This document shows positions 1-10,830 of a DNA stretch of 64,000 nucleotides, one piece after another. Source of the stretch: Lytechinus variegatus (lineage: Eukaryota > Echinodermata > Echinoidea > Temnopleuroida > Toxopneustidae); assembly GCF_018143015.1 (NCBI RefSeq), contig NC_054758.1:7982501-8046500 (forward strand), in the 5' to 3' direction. Under the pieces are notes generated by a model, which did no database searches, was not told the origin of the DNA, and worked only from the letters and a program-made list of their open reading frames with translations. Position 1 is the first letter of the stretch, and every line of letters starts with the position of its first letter. The position numbers and the translations under genes were made by a program.

Positions 1-262
1 CTCCGAAACCGGATATGCATGAATGACATATCAAATTAAAGCATTTATTTAGATCAAGCTAGTGATAACCATAATAATCAGTTAAACATCTCCAGGAAAT
101 TGTTATTCCACAAAAACGGTTCAAAACATGCATAAGTTTCAATGTCTTATCTACGTCGTTATTACTGTAGAAACATGCATGTAATATCGCCAGCTACGAC
201 AAAATCATTATAAATCAACCAAAAATAATTTCCTAACACGAAATAAAACCCATTTCGTGACA
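1..262 (-). repeat. 3' LTR, partial at window edge
   Basis: Window position 1 corresponds to position 5138 of the complete LTR, and the match runs without gaps to 262, which corresponds to 5399. It ends in TTTCGTGACA on the plus strand, which is the TGTCACGAAA start of the LTR in element orientation. The sequence next to it inside the element (263 onwards) reads AAGGGAGTTG on the minus strand, a plausible remnant of the polypurine tract. Confidence 0.93.
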
Positions 263-536
263 CAACTCCCTTATTTTTCAAAGCTCGGCCCCCGAGCGTC
301 ATTTAACAACATCAGACACTGTAGCACGAAAAGATAACTCTTAAACAATGCGGCATGAAAAATAATGTCCAAAGTACACGGTGACATGCCTTCTTATAGT
401 GTCCTTGTATTAACAAAACAACATAATAAAGAACACGATAGGGATACTGTTCAAGACGACTTTTTTTCTTGAGTTCCTCCGTCATTCTAACAGTTCTCCT
501 TCCTTAGTGATGTAACGCTCCGTGGTACGAACAAAG

Positions 537-3500
537 CTAGGTGACATCTGGTGGAATCTGGAATCTGTCGGTTGACTTGTTCAGGATCACCTTCTCTTCT
601 GATCCGCCGGTTCTCATTGCCTGGATTCTCTGGCGGGGGTTGTCAGTCTGCGTCTCAGCATTCCTACTGGTGCAATCTATCCAGTCACTGGTAGGCGGAA
701 TCTCCAACACCAGTTTCCTAAAAGCGTATCTCTCATCATAGTCCAGGTCCTCTGGTTCAGGGGTAGAATTCCGACCATGCACTGGAGATACTTCTGGTTG
801 GTCAGGTTGAGGAGACTTTGGACAATCTGGAATGGATGGTTTAGGTACGTCCTTTTGTGGTGTCCTGGACCTCCGTCTTGGTGATCGGGAACAGGAGCGT
901 CGAGCCAAGCTTCCACGTTCTGACTGACGTGGTGAGCGAGAGTCAGTGCGACATAGTGACCTATTAAGAGATCGACTCACTCGCAGTTCCCTATCTTCCC
1001 GGTCCGGCGGAACAGGGTCTATTCGAACAAGACGGCATGTAGAATCTTCCGTCAGTTCTAAAGCATCCCAATGTTCCAGTAGATGTCTAGAAGCCATGGA
1101 ACACGTGCATATTTCATCTTGATCTGGCCTGTTGCCAAGTTTCTTGGCCGTGTAGATAGGACGTATGTCCTTGTCTTCTTCTTGCCAGTCAGCTTTTTCC
1201 TGTGAACTCCGGTCAGTGATGGTTTCATCCAGTTGTACCTGTTCCTGAATGTCATCAATTCTAGGCAGCAGGTAGGCATCCTTAATGGTCTCGGCATTGA
1301 GTTGACGGTAGTCAACACACAATCTTTGGCTGCCATCTTTCTTTTTGACCAGTTCGATGTTGGATGCCCATGGGCTGGTCACTGGCTCAATCAGGCCTTG
1401 AGCTAGTAGATTCTTTACTTGCTCGTCTATTTCTTTCCTCTGCGTCAGGGAATGTCTCCTCTGGGCTTGACATATTGGTTTCGCAGTACCAGTATCTATG
1501 CCATGTTGGACAAAACTGGTCTGTCCAAGATCTGAAGGTCCTGTAGAGAAAACATCTGCATTCTCAACCAGCAGTTCTTTTATCAAATCATGGCATTGGG
1601 CTGGCACTTCGTCAGTACTGCGAACAAAGAGGTCCTTCAAATGTTCTGGTATGTCTTTGTTGGTATTGGTCTCAGTTGGCTCGGCAAGGTTACACATTTC
1701 CATGCTTACTTCTTCCAGCCCTGACAATGAAGCAATGGCAGTGCCTGCCTTTATGATCCTTTGTTCCTTGGTTGGGTTGAAAACCCGAACAGGTAGTACA
1801 TCTTCGTCTGCCTTCACAACAGATCTGGCGACGATGAGTCCTTTCTTGATTAGTTCTGTTGGATTTACAGGTGGTTCGACTAATCCATCACCTAGTGACA
1901 CTTCTCTGCCTGTAACTTTACCTGCTAATACCATCTCGTGTCCTGGAGGAATTGAATAATCTTCTCCAGCTACTATCCTCCTGCAGAATGATTCTCCGTT
2001 ACTATCTAGGCATGGAATTATGCCATAGTTGGTCCTCAATTCCATCTTTTGGCAGTCTAACACAGCATTGATTTTGACTAGGAAATCTAGCCCTAGAATG
2101 CCCTCATTTTTTAGACTAGCCACTGTAGCCATTGTAGTGACGACTATATCTCCAATCTGCACTTCCAACATTGACTTTCCTCTGATTCTCAATTGAGATC
2201 CATCTGCTTGTAGTACAACACTTGTCACTGGCAGTAATTCTGGTCTTCTGATTTCCTCTATCTGGTCAAACACTTTCTCTCCAATGAGAGTGTTGGTAGC
2301 TCCAGTGTCGACCAGTAATTTTAATTCTTGTCCATTTACTTTGCCTTGAAGGTAAAGCCCTTTTCTCTTGGTATCTAGAGTCGCTCCGACTCTGGTTTGT
2401 TCCTCTTTCTTTTGTCCTCTTTTATTTTGCTCATCTTGAGTCACTTCGACTCTTGTTTGTTCCTCTTTTCCTTGTTCCTTTGTTCCTCTTTTCTCTTGTC
2501 CATCTAGAGTCGCTTCGACTCTGATTTGTTCATCTGTTTCTTGTTTTCTTGTTCCTTTCTTGTCTTGTCCATCTAGAGTCGTTCCGACTCTGATTTGTTC
2601 CTCTTTTCCTTTTATTTCGTTCATCATTTCCCTTTCGGGTACTTGTGAAGCTGCTGTTCTTCCTTTTATTTTCTTTGGATATGGGCAGTTGTTCCTCCAA
2701 TGCCCCAATCCATTGCAATTGAAACATCTTTGTTCCTCTTGTTCATCAATCCTTGATTTATTTGGTTCCTCTCTTTTTCTTTGTGGCTCAAAGCCATCTT
2801 TTCTTGATTCCTGATATTTGGTCCTGATTTTTGTTTCCTTTTTCTTGTCTCTTTCATCCAAGGCGTCTATGACAGCCTTTACTATCTTGTCGATAGTTGG
2901 ATTTCTTGGTTGCTTTTCCTCCACTGCTGCAACCTCACACTCCTGCTCTTCCAGAGCTCGGCTGTACCTTATGGCCCGCTTCACTTCATTCCTCTGACCC
3001 TCCATTCTCAGAAAGGCCTCTGTGTTTAAAGCAGCTTCCACAGCATCATCCAATGTGCGAGGTTGAGCACGGAACAATCCCTCTCTTATTTCTGGTGTTA
3101 CTATGGCATCTAGAAAATGCCCTCGGGCAAGCCGATCTTGCCCCTTTTCGTCGAATTCGGGATATGCCAATCCACACAGCTCCCGTATTCTTTGTCCTAA
3201 CTCCTGGAGGCTTTCCTTTGGTTGGCGACGACGTTGCCTCAACTCCGCCAGGTATACCTCAGCTTTGCCTCCTAGGCCAAACCTGTTTCTGAGCCTGTAT
3301 ACCAACTCGTCGTATGTCAACACCATTCCAGGTTGTAGGGTCAACAACTTCACAGCAGGGCCCCTTAGACTTGCAGCAAGAAACTGAACTGCTTCCCTTT
3401 TTGTCCATCCGTTTACTCCAGCACAGGCCTCAAAGTGATGCAAATAATCTTCGACAGGTGTACGTCCATCAAATCTGTCCGGTACCAGATGTGGTCGTCT

Positions 3501-3764
3501 GCCAATCATAGCATCAAAATTTGCCATCCCCGCATCCTGAATATGTGGGGAAAACTGTGGGGGTGTAAATTGAACACCGGTCTTGCAGTAGATGATCGTC
3601 TCATCTGCTCTCTGTCCACTTGATTCTGCACCGGGTGCTTGTCTTATGGACAATCTTAACTGCTCCATCATTTGGTCAATCTCTGTCATGCTCCTCTCTA
3701 AGTGCGCCATCATCTCTCCTGGCGTCGGTCGATACTGCATATTTCCTTGTTGTGCCATTGTCAC
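537..3764 (-). CDS. Gag-protease reading frame of the LTR element, with only the start of RT
   Basis: This 1075-residue reading frame starts 24 bases inside the 5' LTR, just after the primer-site region. Residues of about 85-250 resemble a retrotransposon Gag (a [20 protein letters not shown] stretch followed by a basic helical part). About 345-360 is a CCHC zinc knuckle, [14 protein letters not shown]. About 385-465 is a run of four imperfect E/K-rich repeats containing [11 protein letters not shown]. The aspartic protease has [13 protein letters not shown] near residue 483. Reverse-transcriptase N-terminal motifs follow ([23 protein letters not shown] at about 800-820). The C-terminal part is rich in Arg and Ser ([13 protein letters not shown]). 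Because most of pol is not seen, the protein would supply Gag and protease only. Family identity is strong; activity is not implied. Confidence 0.85.
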   Translation of the reverse strand: MTMAQQGNMQYRPTPGEMMAHLERSMTEIDQMMEQLRLSIRQAPGAESSGQRADETIIYCKTGVQFTPPQFSPHIQDAGMANFDAMIGRRPHLVPDRFDGRTPVEDYLHHFEACAGVNGWTKREAVQFLAASLRGPAVKLLTLQPGMVLTYDELVYRLRNRFGLGGKAEVYLAELRQRRRQPKESLQELGQRIRELCGLAYPEFDEKGQDRLARGHFLDAIVTPEIREGLFRAQPRTLDDAVEAALNTEAFLRMEGQRNEVKRAIRYSRALEEQECEVAAVEEKQPRNPTIDKIVKAVIDALDERDKKKETKIRTKYQESRKDGFEPQRKREEPNKSRIDEQEEQRCFNCNGLGHWRNNCPYPKKIKGRTAASQVPEREMMNEIKGKEEQIRVGTTLDGQDKKGTRKQETDEQIRVEATLDGQEKRGTKEQGKEEQTRVEVTQDEQNKRGQKKEEQTRVGATLDTKRKGLYLQGKVNGQELKLLVDTGATNTLIGEKVFDQIEEIRRPELLPVTSVVLQADGSQLRIRGKSMLEVQIGDIVVTTMATVASLKNEGILGLDFLVKINAVLDCQKMELRTNYGIIPCLDSNGESFCRRIVAGEDYSIPPGHEMVLAGKVTGREVSLGDGLVEPPVNPTELIKKGLIVARSVVKADEDVLPVRVFNPTKEQRIIKAGTAIASLSGLEEVSMEMCNLAEPTETNTNKDIPEHLKDLFVRSTDEVPAQCHDLIKELLVENADVFSTGPSDLGQTSFVQHGIDTGTAKPICQAQRRHSLTQRKEIDEQVKNLLAQGLIEPVTSPWASNIELVKKKDGSQRLCVDYRQLNAETIKDAYLLPRIDDIQEQVQLDETITDRSSQEKADWQEEDKDIRPIYTAKKLGNRPDQDEICTCSMASRHLLEHWDALELTEDSTCRLVRIDPVPPDREDRELRVSRSLNRSLCRTDSRSPRQSERGSLARRSCSRSPRRRSRTPQKDVPKPSIPDCPKSPQPDQPEVSPVHGRNSTPEPEDLDYDERYAFRKLVLEIPPTSDWIDCTSRNAETQTDNPRQRIQAMRTGGSEEKVILNKSTDRFQIPPDVT

Positions 3765-3765
3765 T

Positions 3766-3787
3766 GGATCCCACTTCTGACACCACT
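3766..3787 (-). promoter_or_regulatory. Candidate primer-binding site
   Basis: Immediately inside the 5' LTR the minus strand reads TGGTGTCAGAAGTGGGATCC. The position and the TGG start are what is expected of a tRNA primer-binding site in a Ty3/Gypsy element. The tRNA species was not determined. Confidence 0.6.
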
Positions 3788-5399
3788 TGTGACGGAACCG
3801 CTGGGCGGCGGCGTGGGTTCGGTCCGCCGGCAGCTCGCTCTTGTCAGGATGCCTGCCGCCGGCGGGTGTGTCGCCACGTCGATTTCCAAACTTTTAGTCG
3901 TGGATCCGTTTGGCAGAGATATACTGCCGCAGTTGACACTTGCACACGCCTCGATCCTGTCAGTACCACCACCAGGCAACCTCCAGACGGCTACACTCTT
4001 TGTTATCAGCTCCAAAAGCTCACCCGACCATATGCATCTGATTCCTGTAGTTAAGCTCCTACGACCATATGCGTCTGATTCCTGTAGTTAAGCTCTCTCG
4101 ACCATAGGTATGGGTTTCTCTGTAGTTAAACTCCTATGACCATACCCATGGACTCTGTTCATTTCCTCCGTCGTCTGCTTACGACCAGCTACTACGTCTG
4201 TTCAGTTCAGCAACCACGTCTGCTCCGTACTGCAACCACGTCTGTTCCGTACTGCAACCACGTCTGAATTTCCGTACTGCAACCACGTCTGTTCAGTACA
4301 CGACCACGTCTAATACCGTACTGCAACAACGTCTGTTCAGCACTGCAACCACGTCTGTTCAGTACCACGACCACGTCTGAGTCCGTACTGCAACCAAGCA
4401 CGTCTGATTCCGTACTGCAACCACGTCTGTTCAGTACCACGACCACGTCTGAGTCCGTACTGCAACCACTGACATCTGTTCAGTACTGCAACCAAGCACG
4501 TCTGATTCCGTACTGCAACCACGTCTGTTCAGTACCGCAACCTCGTCTGTTACCGTACTGCAACCAGGGACCTCTGTTCAGTACCGGAAACGACGTCTGG
4601 TTCTTCGACCATACGTATGGGTCCTTCTGCAGTCAGGTTCCCACGACCACACCCATTGGCTCTGCTCTACTTGTAGTTTCCCCGTTGTCTGCTCCGGACC
4701 TCCGACCGTCTGCTTCCAGACCAGCAACCATCCGCTTCAGACCAACCCGTCTGCTCCAGACTCCGAACCGTCCGCCTCCAGACCAACCAGACTACCAAAA
4801 GAGCAAGCCCTGGTATAGTCTCTTGCTGGCGTGCAAAAGACCCAACATACAAGGAAATCTAACCACAGTCGTCGCCTAGAATTCTAGGTTTCCCCGTGGA
4901 AAGACATGCGAACGATCATATAAATCATTTCGATCGCATCCACCAACTTTATTTATTGGATAGCGAATCCAAATCGATCTGCATACTTTACGTGCAATGC
5001 ACCCCGTGGGCGCCGTATTTCAACAGATCATCGGCAAAGCCTCACGAGTGCACCAACATACTGTACTTATGCATTAATTATACAATATCTGTTATAGTTA
5101 ACCTCTGTTACAATCTTAAAACAGCTATAACTTTGGTCTCCGAAACCGGATATGCATGAATGACATATCAAATTAAAGCATTTATTTAGATCAAGCTAGT
5201 GATAACCATAATAATCAGTTAAACATCTCCAGGAAATTGTTATTCCACAAAAACGGTTCAAAACATGCATAAGTTTCAATGTCTTATCTACGTCGTTATT
5301 ACTGTAGAAACATGCATGTAATATCGCCAGCTACGACAAAATCATTATAAATCAACCAAAAATAATTTCCTAACAAGAAATAAAACCCATTTCGTGACA
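3788..5399 (-). repeat. 5' LTR, 1612 bp
   Basis: The complete LTR begins TGTGACGG and ends CGTGACA on the plus strand. It is unusually long, and about a quarter of it is a minisatellite (4195-4600). At 5399 it gives way abruptly to unrelated sequence. Its last 262 bases are the part seen again at the left window edge. Confidence 0.92.
4195..4600. repeat. Minisatellite inside the LTR
   Basis: An 18-30 bp unit built on GTACTGCAACCACGTCTG and GTTCAGTACCACGACCACG recurs roughly 18 times with small changes. Related degenerate units continue on both sides (CGACCATATGCGTCTGATTC at 4020-4090, and CTCCAGACC around 4700-4790). Open frames here only translate the repeat. Confidence 0.85.
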
Positions 5400-5407
5400 A
5401 TACACTA

Positions 5408-5562
5408 GCGTACCTACGGGGGGGGACAGTCTGCCCTCCCCCCCCCCTGATGAGCATGAAACACCCTTCCCCCTGACGAGCTTGAAGGCCTTTTTTTTCC
5501 TTGTCAAATTTTTTTGGCGGACGGTTTTGCCCCCCCCCCCCTGTGGAAACTCCTAGGTACGC
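5408..5562. mobile_element. Short poly-G/poly-C inverted-repeat element
   Basis: The ends are GCGTACCTA and TAGGTACGC, a 9-bp perfect inverted repeat, each followed inward by a run of G or C. The GTACGCCACTGC flank is a recurrent end of short poly-G elements that I recognise from marine invertebrate genomes. It abuts the LTR element within 9 bases. Confidence 0.55.
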
Positions 5563-5876
5563 CACTGCATATATATTTCTCGGTCTTCCCAGCCGTCGTA
5601 TCACACATACGCCGGTGCAAACCTATTTCAGAGAAAATCGACTTTGAAGTTTACTATGATTTTTATACCGAGTTCCCGAGCATTACAACATATTCATTGA
5701 TAGAAAAATACACGATCAGAAAGACCAAGATAATTGCCTGACATTGGTACCCTTATTTTTACACAAAACCAAGGATCAAAAAGAAGATATCGCGAAAGAG
5801 CTTCATGCTTTTCATTTCGGTATGTACGGTTCCGATTTCCCCTGCACAAAAAAGAGTCATAGGGGATACAGCAAAC

Positions 5877-6001
5877 CTGACCGCAATTTCTATGCGCGCG
5901 GTCGGTCAAAACGTCGTATCGCTTTTCATGTGAAAATTCAATGCAGTGTCGATGGCCAATACGACAGTTTGGCTTACCGCGCGCGTTGAAATTGCGGTCA
6001 G
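5877..6001. repeat. 26-bp inverted repeat with GTCAAAACGTCGTATCGC direct repeat
   Basis: CTGACCGCAATTTCTATGCG (5877 on) pairs with the sequence ending ATTGCGGTCAG at 6001; the arms are 26 bp with two or three mismatches. Each arm is accompanied by GTCAAAACGTCGTATCGC in the same orientation (5906 and 6003). It probably represents a small miniature element or two converging pieces of one. No coding function is seen. Confidence 0.45.
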
Positions 6002-6316
6002 TCAAAACGTCGTATCGCTCTGCTGCAGTACACGTGTCCATTGGGAATTGCGCATTCTGTTACAAATTTGTATAGCATCGCCGTGAAAAAATTCCTTCAT
6101 ATCTCAGAAACTAAAATAAATTACTGCCTAATAACATTTCTTTTAAATATCGGTATGCTGTCGTTTCATATTCTCCAAAAGATAATGATTAGAGACAACA
6201 CAGAAGTTTTCCGTTTTCTTTCTGAATAAATACGCATAGAAAAGGAAGCACTTTAAAAATTTAAAGTAAAGTTGAAAACCTTGACAATAGAAATAAATGA
6301 ATGTGAGCCAACTTAC

Positions 6317-6424
6317 GGCCACCATGATAAGGTACTTGTCCTTGATCCTTTCCTGAGCACGCTGAAGAGGAGCGATGCCATAGGCAACAGCCAAGAGGGC
6401 TGTAAATACAATCAATCCACGCAT
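6317..6424 (-). CDS. First coding exon of a secreted protein, probably a subtilisin-like protease
   Basis: The exon encodes 36 residues from an ATG in good context (CAGACAATGC) to a strong splice donor, GCC|GTAAGT, and ends in phase 0. Residues 1-16 (MRGLIVFTALLAVAYG) are a clear signal peptide. The rest, IAPLQRAQERIKDKYLIMVA, resembles the start of an inhibitor-I9 propeptide as in S8 subtilases, where a short acidic/basic linker leads into a KYIVVxK-type strand. That family call is inference from a short match; the secreted-exon call is firmer. The next exon is not found before the LTR element begins 0.9 kb downstream, so the gene either continues beyond the insertion, which would lie in its first intron, or is dead. 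Upstream is an ATTCGG-rich repeat. Confidence 0.5.
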
Positions 6425-6477
6425 TGTCTGACGAAAGAATGAAGGTATGAAACGCTTTGTTATTCAGTTTTGAAGAG

Positions 6478-6690
6478 AACGAAACCGAATCAGTCGCGAA
6501 TATGGCCCTGCAAACTTTGTTCGGGCCACATTCGGGATATATTCAAATGGACTTCGGTTTGATTATGGGAGACGTTCTATGTTTTCTTGCAAATCAATCC
6601 TTGGCGATTCTGCTCTGATTCGGGACCTATTCCGGAATTATTCGTCCCTGCTTCGGGGAGTTCCCCGAATCAGAGACGAAATTCAGGCTA
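6478..6690. repeat. ATTCGG/CCGAAT-rich fragment
   Basis: Copies of CCGAATC, ATTCGGG and TTCGGG recur in both orientations over about 210 bp, including the hairpin GGGGAGTTCCCC. The same vocabulary makes up the ends of the neighbouring element at 6876-9318, so this is probably a solo piece of that family. It sits just upstream of the exon at 6317-6424. Confidence 0.5.
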
Positions 6691-6984
6691 CTGGTTCGTT
6701 TCTGCTTAACAGCATAAAACACAAGAAAATACCGGAAAAATTATTTGTATGACTTTTATATAGGGGTCTTCGAAATAATTATTATTACTAATACTAGTTA
6801 TAAAAATAAGACAAGACTAGATAAACATGATAAAAGAGGATGGTGTTGCCCTCTCAACAGGGAGTTTTCATCAAAGCCTGGGTTACACCGGAACCGAATC
6901 AGCTGCCAATTCATACTGCCAATTCATCCTCATTTTCAAATTTGCCCTTTTTTGTACTTCTCTTAGTTCTCTTTACTTTTATGT

Positions 6985-7066
6985 CTTACTCTCTTAAGCG
7001 CCTTGAGCATTTAATCAAAATGGAAAAGACGCTATATAAATTATATGTATTATTATTATTATTATA
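6985..7066 (+). repeat. SINE 3' end with (ATT)n tail
   Basis: TTAAGCGCCTTGAGCATTTA, a GACGCTATATAAATTA stretch and a (TATT/ATT)n tail match the 3' end of the tRNA-derived SINE at 9320-10830 and the piece at 54425-54500. The tRNA-like head is missing. It lies inside the left terminal repeat of the ATTCGG element. Confidence 0.6.
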
Positions 7067-7184
7067 TACTTTTTCGGAAGGATTCGAGCGTATTCTGCTT
7101 CCCCCCCCCCCTCCGAATGCGAGAAAATTCAAGAGGGATTCGGGAACATTCTGCCCGAATATGGCCTGATTCGTACATGTGAAG

Positions 7185-7895
7185 AGATTGTTTGCAAAAT
7201 AATTAGATCCACTTTAGTCAATTCCGAAAAACCATGTTTTTTATTCTCCCATATTGCAATCATCTTATGCGACACTAAATTGTAATGATATGCTACCCTA
7301 CGATGTAAACATATTTCGATATAAAAGAAATCTACCCGTCTTCATTTTCAAATATTTTAATTAAAGAATTACCTCTATGGATCTAGGCCGTTTTGCAAAG
7401 TGAAATGGTTCCTATCCCTTTGTTTTGAATAAAGTTATTTTTTCTTAGCCCTTTTATTCACGTTTTAATGGGAATTTCAACTATTCTTTGGTAGTATCAT
7501 GGACAAAGAATATCAAATTTTATGAAAAAGAATGGAACTAACCCTTTTTGCATATGTGCTCTTTTAAAGAGTTTGATTGCAAAAGGAGTTAGATCTACTT
7601 TAGACCATCCCGAGAAAATCTGTTTTTTTTCATTCTCCCATATTGCAACATTCTTATGCGAAAATAACTGTCATGATACCCTACTGTGTGAACAGAAAAT
7701 TGGATATAAAATAGATCTGCCTGTCTTCATATATTTTAAAACATTTTTTTCCAAAACAATTACATTGTGAATCTAGCCCCTTTTGCAAACAAACTGAAAT
7801 AGATCCAATACCTATGAAAAAAGGTGATTTTCTTTGCCATTTTTGTTCACTTTTTAATGTTAATTTCAATTATTCTTTGGTAGTATCTTATAGAG
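7185..7895 (+). repeat. Two tandem copies of a ~350-bp unit (TTGCAAAAGG family)
   Basis: The stretch TTCTCCCATATTGCAA occurs near 7240 and 7632, and TATTCTTTGGTAGTATC near 7480 and 7870. The bases between are alignable, giving a period of about 370-390 bp. Shared motifs are TTGCAAAAGG, GTTAGATC and CCTTTTGCAA. An inverted copy lies at 32560-32975. This is an interspersed repeat of unknown class without coding potential. Confidence 0.7.
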
Positions 7896-7923
7896 CTATT
7901 AAAAAAATCTATACAATGAAACA

Positions 7924-9034
7924 ACAAGTGGAATGCCTCTGGCCGTCTCACCTGCATCACGCGGTTCAATATAGCAGCAGTGCTGACTTTGAATACTACT
8001 CTAACTCGCACAAGATGTTCAGTGATACATGGTTACTCTTATGTCCACTTTTTATGAACTAGACCAATAAACTTACAGAGATATAATGGTTATTCACCAA
8101 AAAACCCCAACATGGCCAAAGTTCATTGACCTTACATGACCTTTGACCATGATCATGTGACCTGAAACTCAAACAGGATATTCAGTGATACTTGATTACT
8201 CTTATGTACAAGTTTCATGAATCAGATCCATAAACTTTCAAAGTTATGATGGTAATTCAACAGATACACCCAATTCGGCCAAAGTTCATTGACCTTTGAC
8301 CTTGGTCATGTGACCTGAAACGTGCACAGGATGTTCAGTGATACTTGATTACTCTAATGTCCAAGTTTAATGAACTAGCCCAATAAACTTCCAAAGTTAT
8401 GATGGTAATTCAACAGATACCCCCGATTCGGCCAAAGTTCATTGACCCTAATGACCTTTGACCTTAATCATGAGACCTGAAACTTGCACAAAATTTTCAG
8501 TGATGCTTGATTACTATTATGTCCAAGTTTCATGAATCAGATCCATAAACTTTCAAAGTTATGATGGGAATTCAACAGATATCCCCAATTCGGCCAAAGT
8601 TCATTGACCCTAAATGACCTTTGACCTTGGTCATTTGACGTGAAACTCATGCAGGATGTTCAGTGATACTTGATTAACCTTATGTCCAAGTTTCATGAAC
8701 TAGGTCCATATATTTTCTAAGTTATGATGACATTTCAAAAACTTAACCACAGGTTAAGATTTCGATGTTGATTCCTCCAACATGGTCTAAGTTCATTGAC
8801 CCTAAATGACCTTTGACCTTGGTCATGTGACATGAAACTCTAATAGGATGTTCAGTAATACTTGATTAACCTTATGGCCAAGTTTCATGAACTAGGTCCA
8901 TATACTTTCTAAGTTATGATGTCATTTCAAAAACTTAACCTCAGGTTAAGATTTGATGTTGACGCCGCCGCCGCCGTCGCCGCCGCCGTCGGAAAAGCGG
9001 CGCCTATAGTCTCACTTTGCTTCGCAGGTGAAAC
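7924..9034 (+). mobile_element. GTCTCACC-ended element with GACCTTTGACC tandem array
   Basis: The ends are GTCTCACCTGC (7945) and GCAGGTGAAAC (9024-9034), inverted with one mismatch; the left homology also includes ACAAGTGGAATGCCTCTGGC. Between them are about six to seven units of roughly 170 bp, each with TGACCTTTGACCTTGGTCAT, GATGTTCAGTGATACTTGAT and AAGTTTCATGAACTAG. Near the right end is a (GCC)n stretch and GCGGCGCCTATAGTCTCACT. A shorter copy with three to four units is at 52851-53634. This is a widespread non-autonomous repeat type in marine invertebrates. Confidence 0.8.
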
Positions 9035-9380
9035 AATAAAAATCGAATTAGATGAGAAATGGGTGTAACCCCTTTTTTCAATTGAGCTTTGTTGTATTTT
9101 TCTCTGAACTGGGGGGCTTTCCGAATATATTCCAAAAATGGCCCTAATGAAATTTGTTGTTGCCGTATTCGAACATTTAAAAGCGAGCCGATCCCTCATT
9201 AATCCCTTGCGGATTTTCTCGCATTCGGGTAGGGAGAACAGAATACTCACAAATCCTGCCGAATAAGTCTATTCGGAAGGATTCGCAGCTGATTCGGTTC
9301 CGGTGTAACCAAGGCTTTAATGATAATAGCTGGATTTATATAAAGCGCTTTTTACCAGAGGATACAACGCGCTGCTATTA

Positions 9381-10620
9381 TAGGTTCCCGTCCAATTTCA
9401 TCAGAATTGCAATTAAATTAATGAAAGGACGTTCAAATTCGAAATATTTCGTCCACCCTCTGCACACATAGTTCATTTTCATTCATTTAGCATTTAATTC
9501 CGTTCTTTATAATTCCTTTGAATTTTGTAGAAATTCAATTCAGAGAGAAACTCGTTCAAATTAATGGCCCTAAGGTGTCATTTATTTTCGCTACGACGAG
9601 CTGATCGTTTAATTTCGCCTGAAACACCACTTTCAATTTCATTTATCAGAACACATATTTGCACTTTAAACTTCCAAATTCTGATAATGTTTCTGTATTT
9701 ATTTTTTTTTCAAACTTTACCCTATATTTCTATTTTTGCGGATCTTTTCAGTTAGAATCATTTGATTCCATTATGTTTGATAAAGACGTAATTCATGTAA
9801 CACTTATAGGATATGGTTGTAAACGCTTATTCTTTAAGTGATTGATGAATGGTTGCAGGGGCGGATCCAGGATTTCCCAAAAGGGGGGCACATTTTCCGG
9901 AGGAATTTGACGAGTAAAAAAGAAGCTAATTAACCAAAGAATAAGGGTATTTCGTCCACGAAAAAAAAATAATTGTGCCTCTAAAAGGAGGGGGGGGGGG
10001 GGCACGAGTCGGCTGTGCCCTCCCCCTGGATCCGCCATTGAGTGGATCGATGACCTAGTATGCCAATGGTAGGTATTTTTTCTTCATCATGATGTTCTTT
10101 TTTATATCACATAATTGTATATAATTTAAATCGTTTTGGGGAAGGGATGGGTATCATGGAATTGAACACAGTCTATTTATAGTTATGAAAGTGGAACAAA
10201 AACGAGTTGTTGTTCCGATGATGGTCTGTCAGATGAAAAATTCAGTAAAAAAAAATTAACATCCAATTCAGGGGTAAAAACCCATTTCCATAATTATTCA
10301 AAAGAAGTAAAAAAAAAAAACAACGAAAAACACTGTCCATATCTTGTAAGTGATTGCATATTAATGATTTTGAATTCCTAAACGTTCGCAAGGAAGGTAC
10401 CGGTGAGAATTTGAAAACACTACTCAGCTATTTTAATTTGATCGTTCTTTATAAATGTTTAAACGAAATAACTATGAAATCGCGTGCCAGTAGAATTAAA
10501 TTAAATTAAGTATTTGGTTATTTAAATGCTGATCTCATAGGTCATTCAAATTAGTTCCAAATTGAATTATTACATCATTAAATCGGTTGAAATTTTGACG
10601 AAATTGGACGGGAAAACCTA
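9381..10620. mobile_element. 1240-bp TIR element inserted in the SINE
   Basis: The ends TAGGTTCCCGTCCAATTTC (9381 on) and the inverted copy ending ACGGGAAAACCTA at 10620 form terminal inverted repeats of about 26 bp. TATTA is present directly on both sides (9376-9380 and 10621-10625) and is the likely 5-bp target duplication. The interior is AT-rich without a reading frame of note and contains a poly-G element at 9860-10036. The superfamily is not determined. Confidence 0.75.
9860..10036. mobile_element. GGCGGATCC poly-G miniature element
   Basis: GGCGGATCCAGG and CCTGGATCCGCC form 12-bp perfect inverted ends; runs of G and GGGGGCACATTTTCC lie inside. Related pieces occur at 39637-39700, 42096-42146, 52744-53690 and 58190-58250. 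It is nested inside the 9381-10620 element. Confidence 0.7.
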
Positions 10621-10830
10621 TATTACCCTAGCTTTTGCTCGAGCTACCATCACCAGCGCTCAGTGCATTCAAGGAATTACTCCTGTGGGTACCCATTCAC
10701 CTCACCTGGGTTGAGTACAGCACAATGTGGATGAATTTCTTGCTGAAAGAAAACACGCCATGGCTACGATTCGAACCCATGACCCTCTGTTTCAAAGGCG
10801 AGAGTCAGAACCACTAGACCACAACGCACC

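Larger units (their letters stand above)
1..5399 (-). mobile_element. Ty3/Gypsy-type LTR retrotransposon, incomplete, young
   Basis: Two long terminal repeats flank a 3.5 kb internal region read on the minus strand. The right LTR (5' LTR in element orientation) is complete at 3788-5399; the left one is cut by the window edge and only 262 bases are seen. Those 262 bases match the other LTR at all but one position, so insertion is recent. The LTR ends are TGTCACGAAA and CCGTCACA in element orientation. Recognisable parts are a Gag-like region, a zinc knuckle, an aspartic protease and only the beginning of reverse transcriptase. RNase H and integrase are not seen, so this copy looks broken and non-autonomous. 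The outer left end lies outside the window, so a target duplication cannot be checked. Confidence 0.92.
6876..9318. mobile_element. ATTCGG-rich foldback/TIR element carrying internal tandem repeats
   Basis: The left end GGTTACACCGGAACCGAATC (6886 on) and the right end ending CGGTTCCGGTGTAACC near 9308 are inverted copies; the match covers at least 37 bp including the outer AAAGCC. Similarity resumes inside: GAATGCGAGAAAAT near 7113 corresponds to ATTTTCTCGCATTC near 9215. The terminal inverted repeats were therefore about 200 bp. The left one is interrupted by SINE-tail-like sequence (6910-7066). The core holds two copies of a 350-bp unit and a nuclear-receptor-motif array. No transposase is seen, so it is non-autonomous. 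A target duplication could not be fixed. Confidence 0.65.
9320..10830 (-). mobile_element. tRNA-derived SINE, split by a TIR element
   Basis: Read on the minus strand, 10826-10761 is a tRNA-like head with A-box TGGTCTAGTGG and B-box GGTTCGAATC. It is followed by a body containing CTCGACCCAGGTGAGGT-like sequence (10690-10760). The body runs to the TATTA at 10621-10625, stops, and resumes at 9380-9320 with AGCAGCGCGTTGTATCCTCT and CGCTTTATATAAATCC. The gap is filled by the element at 9381-10620. Removing that element restores one continuous SINE with a (TTA)n-like tail. Confidence 0.78.

Noticed and set aside
5743-5845. Possible second exon for the 6317-6424 gene after TTTTTTGTGCAG on the minus strand
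   Set aside because: In the required phase 0 it meets a stop after nine codons, so it does not continue the secreted protein.
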